A stretch of DNA of 64,000 nucleotides from Flavobacterium crocinum. GTDB lineage: Bacteria; Bacteroidota; Bacteroidia; Flavobacteriales; Flavobacteriaceae. Location: assembly GCF_003122385.1 (NCBI RefSeq), contig NZ_CP029255.1:4712001-4776000 (forward strand), written 5' to 3'. Within the stretch, counting starts at the first letter, position 1; every line of letters starts with the position of its first letter. Under the pieces are notes generated by a model, which had not been told where the DNA came from, made no database searches, and saw nothing but the letters and a program-made list of their open reading frames with translations. A program made the position numbers and the translations under genes. Of the stretch, positions 1 to 8,073 are shown piece by piece.

Positions 1-573
1 GTCTAATAATTTTTTCTCTTCAGTAGCACTTAAAGAAGTTTCAATCGCTATAACTCCTCCTATTTTACCAACTTCCTTTCCAGCCCATTGTAATCTTTTA
101 ATAACTTCTGGGCGCAATTCCGGATTTTTAACTAAGTCTGTCTGAGTTCCTAACGGAAGATACGCCACTTTTACTTTCATGTTTTTCATTGCCTGAATAC
201 AATCTGTAATCATGGGTGTGATTTCTCTTGTAGCAAAAGATTGTGCATAAAATCCCGACATCGCAATCGAACTGATTCCAACTCCTGTTTCTTTTGATTT
301 ATCTAAGAACTTTTGTCTTTCTACAGGATCGCCCAGTTTACTGTCGAAAGTTGGGCGGTTTCCCAAACCTCCCATATCCAGTTCTATTCCATCAGCTTTT
401 ATTTCAGCTGCTAAAGCAAAAGAACCTAATTTTTGTCTTTTTAAAATCATCCAGTCGCAAACCGCAACTTTATATTTTTGCTTTTTGTTGGAAGACTGAG
501 CCGTCGCACAGCTGTTAAATGTTATTGATAGAACAACAAATAGCGCAACAATTAAATTTCTTTTAAATTTCAT
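1..573 (-). CDS. Sugar-phosphate isomerase/epimerase-fold lipoprotein, 3' end cut by window edge
   Basis: The gene starts at an ATG at 573 and runs off the left edge, leaving 191 codons open without a stop. The N-terminus is a lipoprotein signal with lipobox FNSC near residue 21. The following text, with KVAVCDWMILKRQKLGSF and the loop DGIELDMGGLGNRP, fits the start of a xylose-isomerase-like TIM barrel (sugar phosphate isomerase/epimerase, AP endonuclease 2 family). Such exported versions are common in Bacteroidota sugar loci, but their substrates are mostly unknown. It is the second gene after the promoter at 2064-2108. The 264-bp gap to the upstream BNR gene holds repeats only. The missing C-terminus prevents a check of the metal-binding residues. 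Confidence 0.75.
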   Translation of the reverse strand, partial: MKFKRNLIVALFVVLSITFNSCATAQSSNKKQKYKVAVCDWMILKRQKLGSFALAAEIKADGIELDMGGLGNRPTFDSKLGDPVERQKFLDKSKETGVGISSIAMSGFYAQSFATREITPMITDCIQAMKNMKVKVAYLPLGTQTDLVKNPELRPEVIKRLQWAGKEVGKIGGVIAIETSLSATEEKKLLD

Positions 574-600
574 ACTTATATATTTTTTACCACTCGCGAT

Positions 601-830
601 AGCTATTGGGATAAATGAATTAGAAAAGATTAAAAAATCTGCTTGATCTGCTCAATCTGCGGGAAAATTTTTTACTCTCGCAGATTGAGCAGATTTTAGA
701 GATTAACTAAAATAAAAAATCATTTTAATCCTTTTAATCTGTGGCTTTATATTTTTTTTCCACGAATTGCACGAATTTTCACGAATTAATATTTAAAAAA
801 TTTGTGGAAATTAGTGAAATTCATGGCGAA
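601..830. repeat. Intergenic inverted repeats (CGCAGATT and CACGAATT families)
   Basis: Positions 646-661 (ATCTGCTCAATCTGCG) and 679-694 are perfect 16-bp inverted arms around a 17-nt loop. At 726-745 is a half-element AATCCTTTTAATCTGTGGC, which in other gaps pairs with GCCACAGATT. At 760-826 copies of CACGAATT on the left face GTGAAATTCATGG on the right as an imperfect outer arm pair. No gene is visible in 574-837. Confidence 0.8.
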
Positions 831-837
831 CTTATCT

Positions 838-1983
838 TTACTCTTCTTCCGCTTTTACTGCCGTAACCACTTTTCCTTCTTCACCCGGCCAAACTCCGTT
901 TTTAATTGGAAGCGCTACTAATTTGCTAGGATCGATTTTCACATATTTCAGTTTTTCTCTTCTCCAAGTATATACAATATGTACCATTCCATCTGAACTT
1001 TGAATCATCGAAGGATAAGAATATTGACTGATTTTTGAATCTTCTAAAACTAAAGCGGCATTCCAGTGAATTCCGTCTTTAGAAACCGAAACATTCAATG
1101 GCGTTCTTGGGCCTTTTGCTTCTTTTCCTGGAGGTAAAACGTGATTGTAAACCAATAAATGTCTGCCGTCTTTAAGTGTTACAGCATCTGTTCCCGAGTT
1201 GTTGTTTGGTAATCCAATTAACTCAACATCCGACCAAGTTTTTCCGTTGTCTTTTGAGAAGGTGCTGAAAATAGCTCTGTTTCTAGTTCTTCCGATAGCC
1301 TGAATACTTCCATCTTTATGAAATAAAATACTTGGCTGAATCGCATTAATTTTTTGTTTTCCTCTCGGAAGCGTATCGCCCATTACCCAAGTTTTCCCGA
1401 AATCCGGAGTAGATTCCATACGAAGTCTCCAGCCGTCGCCTTCGATACTTGACGGACATAACAATGTTCCGTTACTTAATAATACAGGTTTGTTTTTGAT
1501 TGGCCCTAAGAAACCGTCTGGCATTTTTTTAGCCTCAGACCAGGTTTTTCCGCCATCAGATGAAGTTCTGATTACGCCCCACCATTCTGATGGTTTTGGA
1601 CCTATTTTGTAGAATAACATTAAATCGCCACCCGGAATCTGATATAAAACTGGGTTCCAAGTTGGTAATCTCGGGCCTTCTTTCATGACACCGTCGGCTA
1701 CTTTTACGCCTTCGTTCCAAGTATCGTTTCCTTTTGGTTTAATGGCCACATAAATGCAAACATCTGGGTGTCTTTCGTGCGTTCCTCCAAACCATGAGGC
1801 AACTAAATCACCATTTGTAGCTTCGACAATTGTAACGGCGTGGCAAGATGGATAAGGTGCTTTATCGTAAATAAACTGATCTACTAAAATTCCTTCTTTC
1901 CAAGTCTTTTTTTCTAAAGCCGACTTACAACTTCCTAAAAGGAAAAGTCCAAACAAGACAAATGCTAATTTTGTTATCTTCAT
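838..1983 (-). CDS. BNR/Asp-box beta-propeller lipoprotein (sialidase-fold exo-glycosidase or lyase)
   Basis: 381 aa with a lipoprotein signal (lipobox LGSC, Cys at residue 19), so probably membrane anchored. Four Asp-box-like motifs follow: SSDGGKTW near 145, TPDFGKTW near 190, SKDNGKTW near 245 and SKDGIHW near 305. The N-terminal WFGGTHERHPDV segment is typical of the BNR_2 group often annotated as exo-alpha-sialidase. True sialic acid is not a pectin sugar, so in this locus a ketodeoxy sugar of RG-II (Kdo or Dha) or a uronate is the likelier target; this is inference. It has its own promoter with the PUL operator (2064-2108) and is the first gene of a unit with the epimerase-fold lipoprotein downstream. 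Confidence 0.75.
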   Translation of the reverse strand: MKITKLAFVLFGLFLLGSCKSALEKKTWKEGILVDQFIYDKAPYPSCHAVTIVEATNGDLVASWFGGTHERHPDVCIYVAIKPKGNDTWNEGVKVADGVMKEGPRLPTWNPVLYQIPGGDLMLFYKIGPKPSEWWGVIRTSSDGGKTWSEAKKMPDGFLGPIKNKPVLLSNGTLLCPSSIEGDGWRLRMESTPDFGKTWVMGDTLPRGKQKINAIQPSILFHKDGSIQAIGRTRNRAIFSTFSKDNGKTWSDVELIGLPNNNSGTDAVTLKDGRHLLVYNHVLPPGKEAKGPRTPLNVSVSKDGIHWNAALVLEDSKISQYSYPSMIQSSDGMVHIVYTWRREKLKYVKIDPSKLVALPIKNGVWPGEEGKVVTAVKAEEE

Positions 1984-2063
1984 TCTTAATTAAATTATGA
2001 ATTATTTTTTCTGACTATAAATACATACCCAACATTTTTTTAGGTAAAAATATTTAATAAGTG

Positions 2064-2108
2064 TAAAAATAACACCAAAAAACTAACAATGCATCCTGTA
2101 CTGTCCCG
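2064..2108 (-). promoter_or_regulatory. PUL-type promoter with operator, copy 1
   Basis: Plus-strand CCTGTACTGTCCCG at 2095-2108 is followed, 23 nt away, by TAAAAATA at 2064-2071. In gene direction this reads CGGGACAGTACAGG, 23 nt, TATTTTTA. The arrangement and spacing equal those at 35565-35609 and 58711-58755. The element matches the other two at 11 (versus the GH78 copy) and 10 (versus susC) of 14 positions and is the weakest of the three. It lies about 80 bp upstream of the BNR lipoprotein start at 1983 and only about 20 bp past the stop of the GH78 gene. Confidence 0.6.
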
Positions 2109-2126
2109 AATTATTAAAAATGCAGA

Positions 2127-4877
2127 TTATTTAACGTTTATTGCATAATTTCCTGACGAAAGTGTAACAACTATTTGATTTTTTTCTATTGAATGAGCAT
2201 AAGAAGTTTTATCCAACTTTTGTTTATTAATTGAGATTGCAGAAACAGCAATAGCAGGAAGATATACTACAGCCGTTGTATTAGCAGGAATAGTAATATT
2301 CCAAACTAAAGCTTTTTTATCCTTTTTCCAGTCACTTTTAATCGTTCCGTAAATCGATTCGTAAGAAGCATTTACATAAGTCAATCCTGCATTAAAATCT
2401 GGTTTCATAATGATTTGTTTGAAGCCTGGAGTTTCAGGATTGCTTTTGATTCCGGCCATATTTTCGTAATACCAAATCAATAAATCACCTAAAAGCATCA
2501 CGTGATTTTGCGAATTCATTGCTGGATCTGCGGTGTTTCCGTTCCAAAGTTCCCAAATGGTTGTGGCACCGTTTTCGACCATATAACCCCAGCTTGGATA
2601 CGTTTTGTTTGAGGCCAGTTTGAAAGCCAAATCGCCACGACCAAAATTGGTTAACGTTCGCATTAAAAATTGTGTTCCGATAACGCCAGTGCTGACATGA
2701 CCATTTTTGGTTACTTCCACTTCATGAACTAAATTTTCGAAAACTTTTTGCTCTAATTCCTTCGGAACCATTCCGAAAGTTAAAGGCAGTAAATTCGCTG
2801 TCACAGTATTATTGGCGTAACTGTTTTTTGCTGTATTAAAATATTTAGCGTTGAATGCTCTTTTAATTCTTGAAGCTAATTCGTCGTAATGTTTGATATC
2901 ATTTTCAGCATTCGCGATTACCGCAAATTTCTTCATTATATTTAAAAGCTGATAATAAAAAGCACTCGAAATCAATTCACCATCTGTTAAACGAGAAGGA
3001 TCTTTGGAACGAATTAATTCCAATGACTCAGGCGGAACACACCAATCGCCATATTTGTCTTTGGTCATAATATCGTCAACCAAATAGTTTTCTTCCATAT
3101 AATCCATCCATTTTTTCATAGACGAATATTGTTTTTCTATTACTTTTTTATCGCCAAACTGCTGATACAGCATATCTGCAACAGTAATATACGTTCCCGG
3201 CCAAGTCACATTATCTCCGTAATAACGCCAAAAAGCTGGCGCTACATCTGGAATTCCGCCATCAATAGTTTGTGAGTTTTTAATATCGTCTAACCATTTT
3301 GCATACAAGGTCTGATTGTCGAATAAGAAACTTTCTCCATAAGCTCCAGTAGTTCTGTCCCCTAACCAAGGCTGACGCTCGTTTCGTTGCGGACAATCAA
3401 TTGGCATTCCTTTATAATTACCGCTGATTCCCCACCACGCATTTTTAAAAATCTGATTCATAATTGGGTTTGAAGAATCAAAAGTTCCTGTTGTGGCAAT
3501 ATCATCATAAACCACTTTTCCAACAAAATTCTCTAAAGCTGGTTTGGTTTTAAATCCTGAAATCTCCACAAATCGAAATCCGTGAAAAATAAAACGTGGT
3601 TCCCAAACTTCTTCCCCTTCACCTTTTAAAGTATAAATATCAGTTGTTTTAGCATCGCGTAAATTCGCAATATATAACGAACCATCTGGCTGTAAAGATT
3701 CGGCAAATTTCATTGTGATTTTGTCGCCCGAATTTCCTTTCACTTTCAATTGCAACCAGCCCACCATATTTTGCCCCATATCCAGGATATAAGTTCCTTT
3801 TGGTGTTAGTTTGATCGAAATCGGTTTTACTTCACGTTTTACCTTCATATTCGCCGACATCTGTCCTTCATAGAATCCGCCCGGTTCCTGAACATATTCT
3901 GCCGAAAGCCATTTTTTATCATTAAAATTGATGGTATTCCAGCCTTTCATTTCTTTACGGGCATCGTATTCTTCGCCGTCGTATTCGTTGTTAGATAAAA
4001 TCGGTCCGTCAGTTGTAATTTTCCAAGTATCGTCCGTTCTAATTACATCTTTACTCCCATCTGTATATTCTACAAACAACTGCAAAACCATTTTCGGATA
4101 CCCAAAAGTTTTGATTTTATACGGTTTATAATCCTGACGCATCGTGAAAAAACGTCCGTTTCCTAAAATGGTTCCCAACGCATTTTTACCTTCTTGCAAT
4201 TGCGAAGTCACATCAAAAACATTGTATTTTACATTCTTGGTATAATCTGTAGGAACGGGAGCTAAAACCTGATCTCCAATTTTATTTCCGTTAATGTAAA
4301 ACTCGTACAAGCCCATTCCCATGATATAAACTTTGGCACTTTTGACTTTCTTTTTTAAGTCGATTTCTTTTCTTAAATATCTCGCTGATAATCGAGAATA
4401 CTGCGAAATACTATCTCCTTGAGAAGTTTTTTCATACCCAATCCATCGTGTTGATTTCCAGTCGGCATAAGTCAAAATTCCGATGCTGAAATGTGCTGTT
4501 TCTTTTGATTGAACTTCTCCTTTATTGGTAAAAACCGTTACTTTCCAATAAACATCTTGTCGGTCTTTTAGCTTTTTTCCATTATAAATTACATTTACAG
4601 ATTCCTCGCTTTGTACCTTTCCGCTGTCCCATAAATCTGCGTTTCCTGCATTTAATTTTTCTAAAGATGACGATGCTAAAACTTGATAATGAGTTTGTTT
4701 TACATCATTAATATCTGCTTTAATTTTCCAGCTTAATCTTGGCTGTAAAACGTCAATTCCTTCTGGATTGGTCAGCATTTCGCATTTTAAATCACTCACA
4801 ATGATTTTGGTTTGGGCTTTCGCCGAAATTGTGAAAAGTGAAATGATTAAGGTAAGATGTAAAAAAAACTTTTTCAT
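2127..4877 (-). CDS. GH78 alpha-L-rhamnosidase
   Basis: 916 aa with a cleavable signal ending AKAQ near residue 22. The order is that of full-length bacterial GH78: an N-terminal Ig-like domain (about 25-130), two beta-sandwich domains (about 140-440, with YIMGMGLYEFYINGNKIG in the first), an (alpha/alpha)6 barrel (about 450-800) and a C-terminal sandwich. The family signature DCPQRNERQPWLGD is near residue 494. The enzyme should remove terminal alpha-L-rhamnose in the periplasm. It is the last PUL gene before the promoter at 2064-2108 and is separated from the rest of its unit by the unrelated membrane protein at 5064-6152. Which of the several rhamnose linkages it cuts cannot be read from sequence. 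Confidence 0.93.
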   Translation of the reverse strand: MKKFFLHLTLIISLFTISAKAQTKIIVSDLKCEMLTNPEGIDVLQPRLSWKIKADINDVKQTHYQVLASSSLEKLNAGNADLWDSGKVQSEESVNVIYNGKKLKDRQDVYWKVTVFTNKGEVQSKETAHFSIGILTYADWKSTRWIGYEKTSQGDSISQYSRLSARYLRKEIDLKKKVKSAKVYIMGMGLYEFYINGNKIGDQVLAPVPTDYTKNVKYNVFDVTSQLQEGKNALGTILGNGRFFTMRQDYKPYKIKTFGYPKMVLQLFVEYTDGSKDVIRTDDTWKITTDGPILSNNEYDGEEYDARKEMKGWNTINFNDKKWLSAEYVQEPGGFYEGQMSANMKVKREVKPISIKLTPKGTYILDMGQNMVGWLQLKVKGNSGDKITMKFAESLQPDGSLYIANLRDAKTTDIYTLKGEGEEVWEPRFIFHGFRFVEISGFKTKPALENFVGKVVYDDIATTGTFDSSNPIMNQIFKNAWWGISGNYKGMPIDCPQRNERQPWLGDRTTGAYGESFLFDNQTLYAKWLDDIKNSQTIDGGIPDVAPAFWRYYGDNVTWPGTYITVADMLYQQFGDKKVIEKQYSSMKKWMDYMEENYLVDDIMTKDKYGDWCVPPESLELIRSKDPSRLTDGELISSAFYYQLLNIMKKFAVIANAENDIKHYDELASRIKRAFNAKYFNTAKNSYANNTVTANLLPLTFGMVPKELEQKVFENLVHEVEVTKNGHVSTGVIGTQFLMRTLTNFGRGDLAFKLASNKTYPSWGYMVENGATTIWELWNGNTADPAMNSQNHVMLLGDLLIWYYENMAGIKSNPETPGFKQIIMKPDFNAGLTYVNASYESIYGTIKSDWKKDKKALVWNITIPANTTAVVYLPAIAVSAISINKQKLDKTSYAHSIEKNQIVVTLSSGNYAINVK

Positions 4878-4897
4878 GATATTGTTTAAATAATGTC

Positions 4898-4998
4898 AAG
4901 TCCCAGAGGGACGATATATTTATAGATTTTATAATAGTTAGTTAGATAAGCCCCAGCGGAGTGACATAATTTTCTATAGATATCGCTCCGCTGGAGCT
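4898..4998. repeat. Two intergenic palindromes
   Basis: GTCCCAGAGGGAC lies at about 4899-4911. Arms AGCCCCAGCGGAG (4948-4960) and CTCCGCTGGAGCT (985-997 of the same kb, i.e. 4985-4997) form a near-perfect 13-bp stem. The T-run after the second stem is on the plus side, so it is not a good terminator for the leftward operon. Confidence 0.65.
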
Positions 4999-5063
4999 TT
5001 TTATCAATTGGATCTTTATTTTGCTATAAATATTAAGCTTCTCCGAAGCTCAAAATTAGATTG

Positions 5064-6152
5064 TTAAGGATTTATAAATCGTCTTAATTTGTCCAATGTG
5101 CTTAAACTCTCAAACGCTATTTTATTTCGTTCTAATAATTTACTTGTTTCCCAACGTATTTTCCACTCTGGATCTTTCAGCTTTTGTCTCAGCTTCGATA
5201 CTATAGATGGATTACTCTTTAAAACCTGTTCATTAATCCAATCAGGAAGAAATTCCAAGGCATTCAAACGAGTTTCAAATTCTTTATAATCTAAACCCTT
5301 CAGCAGTATTTCTCTAACCCTTTCTGCAGGATAAGAATCTATTGTCTCGACAATAATCTCATTAATAACAGAAGAAAGTTCCTTTACTTTATTTTGCTCT
5401 AATCCTATTTGGTAAACCCTTCTGAATTCATCTGAAAGAAAATCTGCCCATTTGTCAAGATCCTCATCCTCACTCAATGCATAATAAACAAATCTAACTT
5501 TATCTGGCTGTGCATAAATATTGTTTTCACAAAAGCGCTTTACTGACTCTAGATCTTTTACCGCCAATTTCTGAATGTCTTTAATGGCTTCTTCAGATTC
5601 CTCATATTCAAGATCGTAATATTCATCTAGCGTGATGATCTGGTCAAAATCATGTATCGGTTGGTAAACTATTTTATTTTCGCTCATAGTGCTTGGTGTA
5701 AACTTTGGAGTATATTCTTTTAGAAGTTCTTTAATTTCATTTTCAGATACATCGTAATCATCTATTTTTATTTCGATCGTTTTCTGCTTATAAACAAAAG
5801 TGAGGTAAAACTCCTTGTATGACAAATTGTACTTTGCCGTGTGTTCTGTTTTGGAAATAACTCTTGGAAATATAATATCTTTCCATTCATAAAAAATCTC
5901 ATTAAGTTCTAATCCTTCTTGTGAGAAAATTATTTTTTTATGAAAATTAAAGAGAGTCATTAACGCCTTTTTTCCATAAACCACGATAAACAAAACAGCA
6001 ACAATTGGTAATATCAAATCACCAAATTTAAATGTAATCTTTTCAACATTTATGATTGATAAAAAGTAAATACCTAAAACCACAAATACCATATTCCATG
6101 CAATATGAAATACACCACCTTTGATCGAATAATTTAATACTGTTTTCTCCAA
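5064..6152 (-). CDS. Two-TM protein with PH-like and helical-repeat regions, function unknown
   Basis: 362 aa, no signal peptide. Two hydrophobic segments sit at about residues 15-35 and 45-62. A short domain follows (about 70-150: IIFSQEGLELNEIFYEWKDI and then beta-rich text), resembling the PH-like domain that often follows two TM helices in bacterial membrane proteins. The rest (about 170-362) is acidic and helical, with HEAT-like units such as PEWKIRWETSKLLERNK. Nothing links it to carbohydrate metabolism. It interrupts the PUL between GH78 and the MGH1-like enzyme but keeps the same strand, and palindromes flank it on both sides. It could be a later insertion carried along by operon transcription. 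Confidence 0.7.
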   Translation of the reverse strand: MEKTVLNYSIKGGVFHIAWNMVFVVLGIYFLSIINVEKITFKFGDLILPIVAVLFIVVYGKKALMTLFNFHKKIIFSQEGLELNEIFYEWKDIIFPRVISKTEHTAKYNLSYKEFYLTFVYKQKTIEIKIDDYDVSENEIKELLKEYTPKFTPSTMSENKIVYQPIHDFDQIITLDEYYDLEYEESEEAIKDIQKLAVKDLESVKRFCENNIYAQPDKVRFVYYALSEDEDLDKWADFLSDEFRRVYQIGLEQNKVKELSSVINEIIVETIDSYPAERVREILLKGLDYKEFETRLNALEFLPDWINEQVLKSNPSIVSKLRQKLKDPEWKIRWETSKLLERNKIAFESLSTLDKLRRFINP

Positions 6153-6188
6153 ATTTTATTTTTAACTAAATCAACTTTATCTGCTAAA

Positions 6189-6216
6189 CCCGACAGGTTT
6201 TAAAAAACCTGTCAAG
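6189..6216. repeat. ACAGGTTTT palindrome
   Basis: GACAGGTTTT at 6192-6201 and AAAACCTGTC at 6204-6213 form a 10-bp stem. It belongs to the family also seen at 8032-8060, 18618-18645 and 25450-25482. It lies just past the stop of the upstream MGH1-like gene, so it could act as a 3'-end hairpin. Confidence 0.75.
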
Positions 6217-6223
6217 TTCAAAA

Positions 6224-7792
6224 TTATTCAGAAACTAACTTCTCCAATCTCTCAGAAACTGCAATTTCTTTCCCGTTTTTAAAGATTCTAAAACCTTTTC
6301 CTTTTTTATATTTTTCTCCTGTTTTATCCCAAAGAATGGTAATAATATTTCCGTGATACAAAACGTTATCCAAACAAAACCAATCCCATTTTTCTTGCGG
6401 AATCAACGGATTTACTTCAATCTTTTCATCAGCTCTTGGACGTAAACCAACCAAACCCGTAATCACTAAATCGTTAAAAGTGGAATGATTATAATACCGG
6501 CTTCTTTCTCTGTCACCCATTAACCAATAGCCCGTTGTTTCGTCCAAATACTCGCCAAGATAAGGTTTTCCTCTATAATATTGTGATTGAACATACAATT
6601 CCATTTGCTTGAAATAATCGGGTTTAGCAACAAAGTTCTGATTGTAATTATTCAAAACATTAGCTAAAGCCGTTAACGTCTGCGAACTTGCAAATGGCCA
6701 AATCGCGCCGTCCCATTCGCAGGTTCCTGTTCCGTGTGTTCTAAATCTTGGACTTCTTCTTTCAGCCGTTGTCAAACCAAACGGAGCCGAAAATCCTTTT
6801 TCATCCTTAATCTGCTCCCAAGCTTTTTCAAATCCTTTGTTTTGCTCTGGAAGATTAAAATACCAAGGAATAAATCCGATGGCTTCTCGAACTTGTGCTA
6901 AAGTATCTTTTTCTGTAAAAGTCTCAAAAAATTCGCTTTTAGAATTCCATAATTTGGTTTCGACTAATTGTTGTAAAACGTCAGCTTTCGCTTTGAATTT
7001 GGTTTCTGTTTCTTTATCACCTTTCATTTCAGCCATTTTAGAAATCGCTACAGCATTTCCATACATATAACTATTTATCGTTGGCCTAGCATTTTGTACT
7101 TTACGCCCGCCACTTAAGGATTCCTCCATTCCATCTTTTACATCGTGTTGCCAAAACAGTCCGTCTTTACGCTGGCGATCTTTTTCCCAAACGGCATAAT
7201 CTGTAACCATATCTGGGTACAAATCCAATAAGAATTTTTCATCTTTATTCACCAAATAACGATTGTATAAGGCATCGGCTGTCCAACTGCTGAATTTATA
7301 CAATTTCCCCATTGGTTTTCCATCATTTCCCCGATACCAGATTTTCACGTCCTGCTCCAAATATTGCGGGTCATGAACCCAGCGGAATTCATTGATATGA
7401 TGTCCCAAAGCACAGCTAATCATATTGTATTTATCGGCATACGAACGGTCCACCAAAAACTCCGTAATCGCAAATCCCTGTGGTGTTTTCTTGATGTGTT
7501 TTCGCGCACTCCACCAGCGGAAATAATAAATCTCCTCAAAATTCTGCTGCGGACATTCAAACAGTGGAATATTTTTTTCCATCCAAGTCCAAGCTGAATC
7601 GTTCGGAATCGCAAATTTCAAATTTTCATCTTCCATCGTGTTGAAATAATCCACATAATGTTTGAAGTTTTTTTCTTTTAAAATAACCGATTTTCCTTTT
7701 TGTGAATGATCTACAGTCGATTTGCAACTGCTGTTTATACAAGCAACGACAATTGAAAGTATTATTATTTTATGTTTGAGATGTTGTAACAT
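6224..7792 (-). CDS. MGH1-like (alpha/alpha)6-barrel glycosidase, lipoprotein
   Basis: 522 aa with a lipoprotein signal (lipobox NSSC near residue 23). The body reads as an (alpha/alpha)6 toroid of the GH63/MGH1 type: KFSSWTADALYNRYLVN, DGLFWQHDVKDGMEESLSGG, GTCEWDGAIWPFASSQTL, YYNHSTFNDLVITGLVGL, and a short C-terminal beta segment. Acidic residues in DGMEES and CEWDG are plausible catalytic candidates by analogy with clan GH-G, but this is not certain. Related domains occur in RG-II enzymes acting on arabinose or rhamnose side chains, so an exo-acting side-chain enzyme is a reasonable inference. The exact family is not recognised. It sits between GH95 and the intruding membrane protein. Confidence 0.7.
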   Translation of the reverse strand: MLQHLKHKIIILSIVVACINSSCKSTVDHSQKGKSVILKEKNFKHYVDYFNTMEDENLKFAIPNDSAWTWMEKNIPLFECPQQNFEEIYYFRWWSARKHIKKTPQGFAITEFLVDRSYADKYNMISCALGHHINEFRWVHDPQYLEQDVKIWYRGNDGKPMGKLYKFSSWTADALYNRYLVNKDEKFLLDLYPDMVTDYAVWEKDRQRKDGLFWQHDVKDGMEESLSGGRKVQNARPTINSYMYGNAVAISKMAEMKGDKETETKFKAKADVLQQLVETKLWNSKSEFFETFTEKDTLAQVREAIGFIPWYFNLPEQNKGFEKAWEQIKDEKGFSAPFGLTTAERRSPRFRTHGTGTCEWDGAIWPFASSQTLTALANVLNNYNQNFVAKPDYFKQMELYVQSQYYRGKPYLGEYLDETTGYWLMGDRERSRYYNHSTFNDLVITGLVGLRPRADEKIEVNPLIPQEKWDWFCLDNVLYHGNIITILWDKTGEKYKKGKGFRIFKNGKEIAVSERLEKLVSE

Positions 7793-8073
7793 ATTCTAAT
7801 TATTATTTTAAAACTAATTCTTTGGGCGTGTTCGCCGTGGCGAATCGTCCTGTCCGTTCCCGCTTCCCGATGAAAAATCGAGAGAGCTCCACTCCCATCA
7901 CTCACGCAAGAGACCTTTACGTTTTCTCACTCCTGCAAGGTTTCCAAAACCTTGTAGGTGTTTTATTTTATTCACAGGATTTATCATTTATACCTACAAG
8001 GTTTTGAAAACCTTGCAGGAAACGTATCGAGACCTGACAGGTTTTAAAAACCTGTCGGGTTTAATTCATTATT
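7793..8073. repeat. Paired palindromes of two families, filling the gap
   Basis: 7932-7959 (CCTGCAAGG to CTTGTAGGT) and 7992-8019 (ACCTACAAGG to CTTGCAGG) are near-perfect reverse complements, and each arm is itself a palindrome. At 8032-8060 a third palindrome, ACCTGACAGGTTTT with AAAACCTGTCGGGT, follows. 7821-7920 holds a GC-rich stretch with small palindromes (for example TTCGCCGTGGCGAA at about 7831-7844). No gene is seen. Confidence 0.8.

Noticed and set aside
574..837. tRNA or small RNA genes in the gaps
   Set aside because: Gaps were read for tRNA-like cloverleaf and known riboswitch patterns; only inverted repeats of the listed families were seen.
838..1983. True sialidase (GH33) acting on sialic acid
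   Set aside because: Asp boxes are present, but the Arg triad and FRIP motif of sialidases could not be placed, and the locus is for pectin, which contains no sialic acid.
7850..7863. CCTGTCCGTTCCCG as a fourth PUL operator
   Set aside because: It resembles the operator in about 11 of 14 positions, but no TATnTTT(G/A) box lies 23 nt downstream, and the sequence is part of a GC-rich palindrome region.
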